DNA of 64,000 nt. Source: Candidatus Daviesbacteria bacterium. Its GTDB lineage: Bacteria > Patescibacteria > Microgenomatia > Daviesbacterales > UBA10151. The stretch is from NCBI GenBank assembly GCA_030648435.1, contig JAUSHE010000008.1:33025-97024 (forward strand), written 5' to 3'. Below are positions 56,605 through 64,000 of the stretch, piece after piece. A model generated the notes under the pieces. That model did not search any database. It saw only the letters and a program-made list of their open reading frames with translations, and was not told the DNA's origin. The stretch's first letter is position 1. The number at the start of each line of letters is the position of its first letter. Both the position numbers and the translations under genes were made by a program.

Positions 56605-58428
56605 TCATTGTACCAAACGCGGGTCAGCTTGGAAAATATTTATAAACTGCAAAATTGCTAAAACTATAAGTAACCCCACTAAAATTTTCCTTACACCAGA
56701 AGGAAACTTCCCAAACAAATACCCTAACAACACTGCAAGGAGAATATGAAGCAACGGATAAGCAATAAGCGATATATATAAATTATCCCAAAGTTTTGCA
56801 AAATCAACCTTAAGTAGCGATGATGATATTACTGATGGGAAATCCTGATTTATTATTCTTAAATTAAAGGGCTTAAAAAAAGAAAATCCGGTAGACCTTA
56901 AACTATCAATTGAATACAAGAAATAATATTTCTCTCCAAAGTAGGAAAACCTTAGACGAGAGATAATAAAATCCAGTCCAAAAGATAAAGGAATAAACCA
57001 TAGTATTAAGCCTTTAAAGAATTTAAGTCTGGAAAAAAACCACATTAAAAGATAGGAAATTGCAACAACTGCTACCTGAATAAAAATTAAGAAAGGAACA
57101 GAAGGCCCGTAAAATATCTGCCACCCCATGCTGTAAGCAGACCGCAGGATCAATCCAAAAGAGAATATGGCAAATAATGTTCCTGTAATCCAAACGTTAA
57201 ACAGTTTTTTTGAAAAGAAAAATATACCTGCCATCAAAATCACCAAGAGAAAGTAGGGAGAATATGCCTGTTTACTTTGGCTTAATTGTTGCAGATTACG
57301 ATTCAAGAAATTTTCATGATCAGCAATAAAAAAATCACTAAAAGCTATGTCCTGGCGGTATTTAATATCATCGCCTAATTTACTATTCATTCTCGAACCG
57401 GTTTTCAAAATCCAATTTGGATCTATCAAAAATTGTTCCGGAAAAACAGGAAAGATTTTAGCAAACTCCCTAGCAAACTGACCCATTGTTACAAATTTGA
57501 TATTGGACACTCCGGATAAGTATTTAAGCTGTTTTTCATACTCGCCAATATAACCTATACTTTCAATACCCGTTTCCAAACCCACAGTCACCTGTCCAAC
57601 CGGGTTTTTACAATCAAGGTAAACATTAGTTAAATTACTAAAATATTTAATATCTTTTCCCTGCCTTATATAATCATTTGCCTGCAGGGAATAATTAGAA
57701 ACTGCCGGACCTTCTCCCCAGGCCTGCAGCGGATCCCGCTGAGCCCACTGGATTATTACCACATCAAGTTTGTTATTTGAGTTACTGGCAGGAGTTAGGA
57801 TATTTATCTTTGAAGGATAATACGGCACTCCCCACCACTGTCCCCATACCCCGTAATTATCCGTTGTCTTTTGATCAGCCACAATCATAGCGCTTTTAAT
57901 TCCGTATTTTTCTTTCATGTAATTTAACGAATACGAATCAATCCACCAGGCGCCGACAGATCCTGGGTATGATCCAAATTTTAATTTAAATTCAATAAAT
58001 AACTTATCAATTAATTTGCGCCTGTCAGACTGGGAATATCCGGAAAGAAAAACTGCTCTCGGATTAAACCAGGGGACACTGTGAGGGTAAATCACTCTTG
58101 CTTGCTCGGCAAATTCCTGTGATATTTCTAAAAAAACACCTTTTTCCTGATTTTTATCAAATTTATTAATTTCAACTAACAATTCTTTATCCAATAAAAC
58201 ATCATATTGCAGCAGCCATGTGGCAGGAAAATTGTATTCCTTGACCAGATTATATTGATCTTTTGCAGGCTTTACTGTTTTATCAATCCAAAGATTTCTT
58301 CCCCTGACAGGATTAATAAGAGTTACAAAACGATTTTCACAACCAGTTAATCTTTCACCGGCAATTATCCCTTGAGGTATGAGGAAAATAAGTACTGATA
58401 ACAAAACCCAAAAAACCAATATTTTCAT
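56605..58428 (-). CDS. Unknown fusion: exported deacetylase-like domain plus multi-pass membrane domain
   Basis: 607 residues. Signal-like helix at the start, an external half (about 25-370) whose pattern resembles NodB/polysaccharide-deacetylase barrels (FPATWLLQYDVLL; FGSYPGSVGAWWIDSYSLNYM; GVWGQWWGVPYYPS; VGLETGIESIGYIGEYE), and five or six membrane helices in the last 220 residues. The standard deacetylase metal motif is not obvious. In a glycan operon, overlapping the next gene by 4 bp, a glycan-modifying role is inferred. Confidence 0.7.
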   Translation of the reverse strand: MKILVFWVLLSVLIFLIPQGIIAGERLTGCENRFVTLINPVRGRNLWIDKTVKPAKDQYNLVKEYNFPATWLLQYDVLLDKELLVEINKFDKNQEKGVFLEISQEFAEQARVIYPHSVPWFNPRAVFLSGYSQSDRRKLIDKLFIEFKLKFGSYPGSVGAWWIDSYSLNYMKEKYGIKSAMIVADQKTTDNYGVWGQWWGVPYYPSKINILTPASNSNNKLDVVIIQWAQRDPLQAWGEGPAVSNYSLQANDYIRQGKDIKYFSNLTNVYLDCKNPVGQVTVGLETGIESIGYIGEYEKQLKYLSGVSNIKFVTMGQFAREFAKIFPVFPEQFLIDPNWILKTGSRMNSKLGDDIKYRQDIAFSDFFIADHENFLNRNLQQLSQSKQAYSPYFLLVILMAGIFFFSKKLFNVWITGTLFAIFSFGLILRSAYSMGWQIFYGPSVPFLIFIQVAVVAISYLLMWFFSRLKFFKGLILWFIPLSFGLDFIISRLRFSYFGEKYYFLYSIDSLRSTGFSFFKPFNLRIINQDFPSVISSSLLKVDFAKLWDNLYISLIAYPLLHILLAVLLGYLFGKFPSGVRKILVGLLIVLAILQFINIFQADPRLVQ

Positions 58429-59969
58429 CGGAAAAAAATATCTTTAATAAGATATGGATTGGGTTCTACTTTTATCTCCTCATCGGAAAGATAATATTTT
58501 TCTACCACAAATCCGTTTTCAAAAGTAATTATTGATGCCGGCTCTTTTGTTATTCTAATATCATTAGCTTTCCACAATTTACTGTTGGTATTTTTTTGAT
58601 ACCAGATACTGTTCGGATCCTGTCCATATACCGGAGGTGGTGCAATTACCAAATAGGTAACTGCCTTCTTTTGGTACGGAAAAATTCTTTTTTCTTTATT
58701 TCTTTTCTGGTAATAATTTAGTGCAAACCGGGGTGAGTATCCGTATAAATCTGGTGTAAAAATAAAATACCCAAATTCGCTCTCTCCCCTTTCAAAAACC
58801 TTCTCTGCTACCAATTTATTAAATTTCCAGGTACTGACATCCTGCTCCGAAACGTTAGAATTATAGGTACTCATATCCTTTATCCCGGCTGACATGTTTA
58901 CTATTACTAAACCAATAAAAAGTACGTAGAAGAAAACTTTATTCAGCTCCCGCTTTAATCCAACAAAAAGAATAATTAAAAAAGGTATGAAAGGTAAAAA
59001 ATAATAATTCCATACTGGCCCTTTAAAAAAAATGGTAAAAAGCCAAAATCCCAGATAGAAATAAATAATCAGTAAATGAACATCTAAATTCCTGCTTTTA
59101 TTTTTGAAACCAATAAATAAGGACAGCAGGAAAAATACAAAAAGAGAGCTTATCAGATAAATATTGCCCTGGGAAATAATTCCCAATCCGTCCACAACTA
59201 ATTCTTTTATCCTGAGAGAAATTAATTGAGATATACTTAAACCCAATTTTCCAAATGTTTGAGACCCGAAAACATAATTTATAACTGATTTAATTTGCAG
59301 GAAATTATTTCTTAAATCAAAAAGTAAAAAGGTTATCAGTGGAATAGGTAAAATTAGCAAAGAAACCAGATGAGAAAGTTTTTTCTTTTTAAAAATAAAA
59401 TAGGCAAGATAGGAAATTGTCAAAATTAAAACCGGTACACCAAAAGCCATCTGGAATTGAATAATAAATCCCAAAGTTAAAAAAGAAAGAATTAAATTCC
59501 TTAATTTTTGATTCCTTAGATAGTTTATGAAAAAAAATAAAAATAAAGGTGATAAAATCAATGCTCCATAAGGATTAAACAAAGATCTAACTCCAAGAAT
59601 TGTAACCGAAGATAAAAGCACAGCGGCTAGTTGTCCCTCTTTTTCTCCAAATAATTTTTTACCGGTAAAATAGATAACCAATAAGCTTGAAATATAAAGT
59701 ATGACCCAAAACCAACCTACAACAGTAGGATCTCCGTTTCCTATTAAATACGCCGGCAAATTTAAATAAAGCCAAAGAGGACCGTGGAATAATCCCGGAA
59801 TTGCTCCCGATCTTGGACCAATTAATGCCAGGTGTCTATTATCAACTACATCCTCCAGTAGTAAAAAATCCCTGGCAATATCAGTATGGAAAAATAAATT
59901 CCCATCTATTATCCAACGGCTCGCAATTAAAATATTAAATAAAATCAAAAGAATAATAAGATATTTCAT
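58425..59969 (-). CDS. GT-C family membrane glycosyltransferase
   Basis: 514 residues from ATG 59969, which gives an ATGA overlap with the upstream stop. About eleven membrane helices. The first external loop holds FFHTDIARDFLLLEDVVDN and LIGPRSGAIPGLFHGPLWLY, as in ArnT/PMT-like enzymes, and a soluble tail of about 130 residues follows the last helix. Likely uses polyprenyl-phosphate sugar outside the membrane. Related in layout to its neighbour at 59966. Confidence 0.82.
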   Translation of the reverse strand: MKYLIILLILFNILIASRWIIDGNLFFHTDIARDFLLLEDVVDNRHLALIGPRSGAIPGLFHGPLWLYLNLPAYLIGNGDPTVVGWFWVILYISSLLVIYFTGKKLFGEKEGQLAAVLLSSVTILGVRSLFNPYGALILSPLFLFFFINYLRNQKLRNLILSFLTLGFIIQFQMAFGVPVLILTISYLAYFIFKKKKLSHLVSLLILPIPLITFLLFDLRNNFLQIKSVINYVFGSQTFGKLGLSISQLISLRIKELVVDGLGIISQGNIYLISSLFVFFLLSLFIGFKNKSRNLDVHLLIIYFYLGFWLFTIFFKGPVWNYYFLPFIPFLIILFVGLKRELNKVFFYVLFIGLVIVNMSAGIKDMSTYNSNVSEQDVSTWKFNKLVAEKVFERGESEFGYFIFTPDLYGYSPRFALNYYQKRNKEKRIFPYQKKAVTYLVIAPPPVYGQDPNSIWYQKNTNSKLWKANDIRITKEPASIITFENGFVVEKYYLSDEEIKVEPNPYLIKDIFFR

Positions 59970-61450
59970 TTTGCCTTTTGCACCCAAACCTCAATAGTAC
60001 CAAATTTCTTTTTTTCCAAAACCTCGGAATAACTTTGTTCGTTTTTAATAAAAGCATCACTCGTATATGTCGGTATCCCTTCAAGCGGCTCTATTATTAA
60101 AAACCGTTTAGCAGGCAACTCACTTCTGGCAGTTTCCACCTTTAGATTCCCGGGAAATCCCAAAGCAGCGTCCCCTCCCCAAACAGGAACATAACCATAT
60201 TTACCTTTTCCGTACCACTCAAAAAGATAACTCCAGGTAGTATTAACATTATATGGCATTGTTAAAGCATTAACAGCGAAATTATCTTTATTAGCTTTTT
60301 GATAAATATAATCTATAACTCTTTTTTCGTCTTCAATTAATAACCCTATTTGTGGATTAATCTTTTGATTCGGACCCAAGGGGTTATTTTTGGTTATTAA
60401 ATACATATTGGAAATTATTATTAAAATTAAAATAACTAGGGTTAGGAATTTATTTGTTGAGAAAATTTTGGATAATATAAATCCGGCAAATATCAAAAGC
60501 GCAATTCCTGTTCCGGTATTATAAAAATATGCATCATTACTGGTAAAAAAGTAAACCAGCAGTCCTCCGAAAAACCAGAAGATTAAAAATATTGTTTGAT
60601 CTGTGTGCATTCTTTTAAGAATTAAAGTAACCAGTGAAACTAATAAAATTAAACCTATGATTATTGCACCGATATTGTTTGCTATTAAATTATCATGAAT
60701 ATGGCGCGTAATAATAAACACAAATTGAGATAAACTACTGGCAGACCCCATTCCGTCAGGCGCATTCTTTATGATAATAAAGTTATTTTTAATTTCTGAA
60801 ATAATGAATGAAGAAACCGGGAGAATAAATAATAAAACAGAAATAATTATATTTTTGATTGTTAGCTTAGGAAGTTTTTTTCTGAAAAAAAGGATAAACA
60901 AAAGAAAAATGGCAATAAGCTGAGTTTCTACAAACTCAAACTGGATAGAAAACCCAAGTCCCAAAAGGACAATATATAAACCCCAAATTTTCTTTCTGAA
61001 AATCCAGTATGCTAAACCAAGATAAAAAACCAATATTGATATTACAGCCAAGGACGGATGGTTTAGAAAAAGTGAAAATTGGGTTTGTTCAAACGAGACA
61101 GCAAACAGGAAAACCGAAAATATAGCGGCTATCTCTCCGAACATAACAGTGACAATAGGGAACAATATAAATACACCCGCCGCGTTCAAGATTCTTAAAA
61201 AAGCTGAAACTGCAGCAGGATCCCCATTGGCAAGCAGGTAGAAAGGGGTAAAGATGTAGTAGTACAAAACACCATGATTAATAATACCGGTTGCAGTAGG
61301 CGGTCCGGTTATTTTAAAATGCCCACCAATAATTTCTTTAACTGCATAAGCATCTCTTGCCTGATCGAAACCAAAATAAGTATTTTGCGGAAAATACAAA
61401 AATCGCAATACAACTGCCAGCAAAAAAATCAAGAGAAGTAAAAATTTCAT
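59966..61450 (-). CDS. GT-C family membrane glycosyltransferase
   Basis: 494 residues, eleven or so membrane helices. The conserved loop reads YFGFDQARDAYAVKEIIGGH then GPPTATGIINHGVLYYY, the same D-x-A-R-D pattern as the gene at 58425, so the two look like diverged duplicates. External C-terminal segment after the last helix. It overlaps both neighbours by 4 bp. Confidence 0.82.
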   Translation of the reverse strand: MKFLLLLIFLLAVVLRFLYFPQNTYFGFDQARDAYAVKEIIGGHFKITGPPTATGIINHGVLYYYIFTPFYLLANGDPAAVSAFLRILNAAGVFILFPIVTVMFGEIAAIFSVFLFAVSFEQTQFSLFLNHPSLAVISILVFYLGLAYWIFRKKIWGLYIVLLGLGFSIQFEFVETQLIAIFLLFILFFRKKLPKLTIKNIIISVLLFILPVSSFIISEIKNNFIIIKNAPDGMGSASSLSQFVFIITRHIHDNLIANNIGAIIIGLILLVSLVTLILKRMHTDQTIFLIFWFFGGLLVYFFTSNDAYFYNTGTGIALLIFAGFILSKIFSTNKFLTLVILILIIISNMYLITKNNPLGPNQKINPQIGLLIEDEKRVIDYIYQKANKDNFAVNALTMPYNVNTTWSYLFEWYGKGKYGYVPVWGGDAALGFPGNLKVETARSELPAKRFLIIEPLEGIPTYTSDAFIKNEQSYSEVLEKKKFGTIEVWVQKAK

Positions 61451-62829
61451 AGTTTATGATATTCTCTTATAAATCCTACTCCGTGAAAATTGTAAATTTT
61501 AGTTTCGCTGAAATTAAAATCTCTAAGTTTCCGTTCAACAATTCTATTTGAATCATAAATATCGGCTAAATATTCGAAAAGGAATATTTTATTTTTATTT
61601 ATTAATTTTTTTTCAAAACCAGGAGAAAGTGCCGGTTCGAAATTTGATAAATCTGAAGCGTAATATTTTACGGATGCAGGAATTTCATTATTTTCAAAAA
61701 CAACCAAAGTTTGATTATCTAAATTCCTTGATACAAAACTTGCCGCCCCCTTCCAGTCCTCCCTTTGAAATTTTGGATTAAAATAATACATCCCAAGCGA
61801 TAAAACAGAAACTAAACAAATGAACATAAAGGCCGGTACGGCAATTTTCTTAGGTAAACTATATATCCCTTTTGCTAAAAACAGATATACCGGAGGAAGA
61901 AGAAAAATCATTCTGAAGTATGCAAGAACCGGAATAAAAAATGATACAAGAAAAGCTAAGATTAACGGAATAAAGATCCAGCATATTAAAAGTTTTGTTG
62001 CATGGTCGACTTTTTTAATACCGCTTAATAAAACACCTCCAAATACTGCACCCGCAAACATAGCTATTCCGGCATAAAGACTTTTATCTGAAAGAGTTAC
62101 TCGGCCAAAAAGAAATTTCACCGGAAAAAGAATTAGATCCTTAAAATTACTACCTACGACATTCGCCCAACCAGGCAAATCGAAAGCAGTATCGATTCCT
62201 GTTTTAAATTGGGCCGGAAAAATAGTTAGCCAAGGAAGGAAAATAACTACGGGAGCTAAAAAAACCATCAGAGCTTCTCTGCGCATTTTTTTGGTCCAAA
62301 TTAGGTAAATAATTTGCGCTGGGATTATTAAATATGCCAAATAATCCGAATACAAAACAAGCACTAAGCTGATTATAAATCCCAGCCATGCCCATTTTTT
62401 TCCAGTAGTTAATCTATGCAAAAAATAAAATGATAAGGTTACAACAAAAGCTGCTAACACATACATTCTTGCTTCTTGCGAATAATAAACATGAAGGGGG
62501 GCAATTGCCATAAAAAGAGCTGACAATAAACCTATTTTTTTGTTAAAAATCTCTTTTCCTAAAAGATAAGTTAACCAAACAGTAGCTGTTCCCAAAATAA
62601 CAGAAGGCAACCGGACAGAAATTTCCGCAAAGCCAAAAATATGCCCCCATACCCACAACACTGCAAACCAGCCTGGTGGATGAAAATCCCCGACCGGATA
62701 TTTGGTAATAAACCACCAAAGCTCGGATGATCTTGCATAAACAACATTAATAGCTTCATCCCACCATAAACTTTGATTTATATTAACAAGTCTTAATACT
62801 AAAGCCAAAAACAAAATAAACCAGATCAT
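61447..62829 (-). CDS. GT39/PMT_2-like mannosyltransferase
   Basis: 460 residues. SLWWDEAINVVYARSS carries the catalytic Asp-Glu of protein-mannosyltransferase-like GT-C enzymes, followed by GDFHPPGWFAVLWVWG, SVRLPSVILGTATVWLTYLLG and the second motif PLHVYYSQEARMYVLAAF. About eleven membrane helices and a soluble tail. This is the best-preserved GT-C motif set in the cluster. It overlaps the next gene by 4 bp. Confidence 0.9.
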   Translation of the reverse strand: MIWFILFLALVLRLVNINQSLWWDEAINVVYARSSELWWFITKYPVGDFHPPGWFAVLWVWGHIFGFAEISVRLPSVILGTATVWLTYLLGKEIFNKKIGLLSALFMAIAPLHVYYSQEARMYVLAAFVVTLSFYFLHRLTTGKKWAWLGFIISLVLVLYSDYLAYLIIPAQIIYLIWTKKMRREALMVFLAPVVIFLPWLTIFPAQFKTGIDTAFDLPGWANVVGSNFKDLILFPVKFLFGRVTLSDKSLYAGIAMFAGAVFGGVLLSGIKKVDHATKLLICWIFIPLILAFLVSFFIPVLAYFRMIFLLPPVYLFLAKGIYSLPKKIAVPAFMFICLVSVLSLGMYYFNPKFQREDWKGAASFVSRNLDNQTLVVFENNEIPASVKYYASDLSNFEPALSPGFEKKLINKNKIFLFEYLADIYDSNRIVERKLRDFNFSETKIYNFHGVGFIREYHKL

Positions 62830-62838
62830 ATACTTAGT

Positions 62839-63897
62839 TTACGCCACGAAATACCCTCTTGAAAATAGCATCAGTAATATAAAAAGTAAAATAAGTGAAA
62901 GAATAAAATAAATTAATTTGAAAAATTTATTTTTTATTAAAGCTAAAGCTATAAAAATTGGAAATAATGTTAATACATACCTAGGCAAACCAGAAAATGT
63001 CCCTGTTGAGATAATAATCCCAAAGTTTACAAAAGCAAAAATCAGATAACTGATCCGTATTTTTTTCTTCCACGTAAAATACAATAAAAACGAGACAAAC
63101 AAAAATGAGATTAATTCCAATAAAGCAATTCCCCATTCATAGCTTATAGAAACTGTTGACAAAATTTTGACATACCGATATATAGTCTGAGGAAAAAGTA
63201 TAATGGAGTTTACAGACCGGTTATTGCCCAATTCCCCTTGCGCTTGGATAAAATATAAAAAATTATGCCACTTAAAATAATTAAATATTGAATATGCAAT
63301 TAGACCCAACGGAGCAATTAATAATAAGGTAAACTTTTTAATTCCTGCCTTCGCAGTTATTAATTCAAAGATAAGAGCAGGTAAAATTGCTATTCCTACA
63401 AATCTTGTAGTCATAAGGGCTGCTGCAAATATAACCGACAAAAGCCATCTCTTCTTTCTGGCAAAATAAAAAGTAAGTAAGCTTAAAAGAAAAAATAAAC
63501 CTTCTGAATAAACACAGACAAAGAAAAAAGAGGTAGGAAAAATTAAGAGATTAAAAATACTTTTATTAGATATCTCTTTTGAAAAATCCAGTTCAATTAA
63601 TTTTTTAAAAATCCATAAAGCCAGAAAGAATATAACAGTCACTAATATTGAACTGGCTAATATAGAACCCGATGTTATCTTTAAAATCAAAGGCAATAGC
63701 GGAAAAAACCTTGCCTGATTCGTGTAACCGTCCTTCGCAATATTTAAGTAATGAATGCCGTCAAAATTGGCCCAGGGAAAAATCGGATCAAGTACATAAC
63801 TAACAGGAGAAGAAGTATTAAAAGGAATTAAATAAGCACCTGCTATCAAAGGAATAAATAATAACAACCGCCATATAACAAAATAACTACCGGACAT
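62839..63897 (-). CDS. PIG-V-like GT-C mannosyltransferase
   Basis: 352 residues, nine or so membrane helices. WANFDGIHYLNIAKDGYTNQ, FFPLLPLILK, FPTSFFFVCVYSEGLFFLLS and MTTRFVGIAILPAL follow the same order as in the gene at 5540-6574, so these are paralogues some 57 kb apart. Likely adds mannose from a polyprenyl donor outside the membrane. Its start lies within the last codons of the upstream gene (11-bp overlap). Confidence 0.85.
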   Translation of the reverse strand: MSGSYFVIWRLLLFIPLIAGAYLIPFNTSSPVSYVLDPIFPWANFDGIHYLNIAKDGYTNQARFFPLLPLILKITSGSILASSILVTVIFFLALWIFKKLIELDFSKEISNKSIFNLLIFPTSFFFVCVYSEGLFFLLSLLTFYFARKKRWLLSVIFAAALMTTRFVGIAILPALIFELITAKAGIKKFTLLLIAPLGLIAYSIFNYFKWHNFLYFIQAQGELGNNRSVNSIILFPQTIYRYVKILSTVSISYEWGIALLELISFLFVSFLLYFTWKKKIRISYLIFAFVNFGIIISTGTFSGLPRYVLTLFPIFIALALIKNKFFKLIYFILSLILLFILLMLFSRGYFVA

Positions 63898-64000
63898 TTT
63901 TTTCTTTTAATTTCACACTATAAATATTGCACTGATCGAAGCAACCAGGTTGTACAAGTTTAGTATCAAATTTCTCCACTATTGTATTAAAATCCCTATT
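63887..64000 (-). CDS. C-terminal end of an unidentified gene, cut by window edge
   Basis: The last 37 codons of an open frame that enters from beyond the window and stops with TAG at 63887. It reads NTIVEKFDTKLVQPGCFDQC, then NIYSVKLKEKNVR. The overlap with the next start and the tail style fit another glycan-cluster membrane protein with a short soluble end. No family can be assigned. Confidence 0.55.
   Translation of the reverse strand, partial: NRDFNTIVEKFDTKLVQPGCFDQCNIYSVKLKEKNVR

Noticed and set aside
1..64000. UGA recoded as glycine
   Set aside because: Many genes end at TGA in tight ATGA overlaps and no conserved protein contains in-frame TGA, so code 11 applies.

Overview
The window reads as chromosome from a Candidate Phyla Radiation (Patescibacteria) bacterium, most likely of the Microgenomates (OP11) group. 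The signs are AT-rich, densely packed genes with many ATGA start/stop overlaps, a complete division and cell-wall cluster with shortened or divergent Mur enzymes, a DUF4012 protein, a tail-less sugar transferase, many GT-C and GT4 glycosyltransferases, and leaderless-looking promoters. TGA behaves as an ordinary stop, so the recoded lineages (Gracilibacteria, Absconditabacteria) do not fit. The phylum is inferred; no rRNA is present.

Left arm (1-9.9 kb): a polX gene cut by the window edge, preceded by hicB and a truncated hicA; tRNA-Asp; a LysM protein; a decayed mobile element (nuclease and serine-recombinase fragments) beside tRNA-Thr; a triple zinc-ribbon protein; tRNA-Gly; then a small polysaccharide block (PIG-V-like mannosyltransferase, O-antigen ligase, GT2, flippase) and tRNA-Val.

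Accessory island (10.1-18.1 kb): two divergent gene sets. A minus-strand operon encodes a membrane-anchored SNase-excalibur nuclease, a membrane vWA protein, a six-TM coiled-coil protein, a small anchored excalibur protein and a macro-domain protein. A plus-strand trio encodes exported proteins, one with eleven Cys-rich repeats. Two gene fragments and a 2H phosphoesterase follow. This is the best candidate for an undescribed system, probably at the cell surface and concerned with nucleic acid.

Housekeeping core (18.2-41.5 kb): lepB (+), then an almost unbroken minus-strand run. In transcription order (descending coordinates) this contains recO, glyS, an exported protein, mraZ, rsmH, ftsL, ftsI, murE, a short murB, murA, murF, mraY, ftsW, murG, ftsQ, ftsA, ftsZ, a coiled-coil gene, a terminator, ileS, rodA, rplU, rpmA and parB. 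murC, murD and ddl are absent. MurA carries Asp at position 115, MurB lacks its C-terminal half, MurE lacks the N-terminal domain, and MurF has Arg in its P-loop.

Surface-glycan region (41.5-64 kb): tightly overlapping minus-strand glycosyltransferases, ligase, acetyltransferase, sugar transferase and DUF4012 genes. It is interrupted at 51.3-54.5 kb by a trpR-trpE-trpG-racemase cassette. That cassette has a near-textbook promoter and an 18-bp palindromic trp operator placed over the trpR start codon. The racemase gene is frameshifted, and trpG looks more GC-rich than its neighbours.

No stretch over 300 bp lacks a gene or gene remnant. The longest empty spacers, 9959-10117 and 24127-24323, hold nothing recognisable except a terminator in the second.
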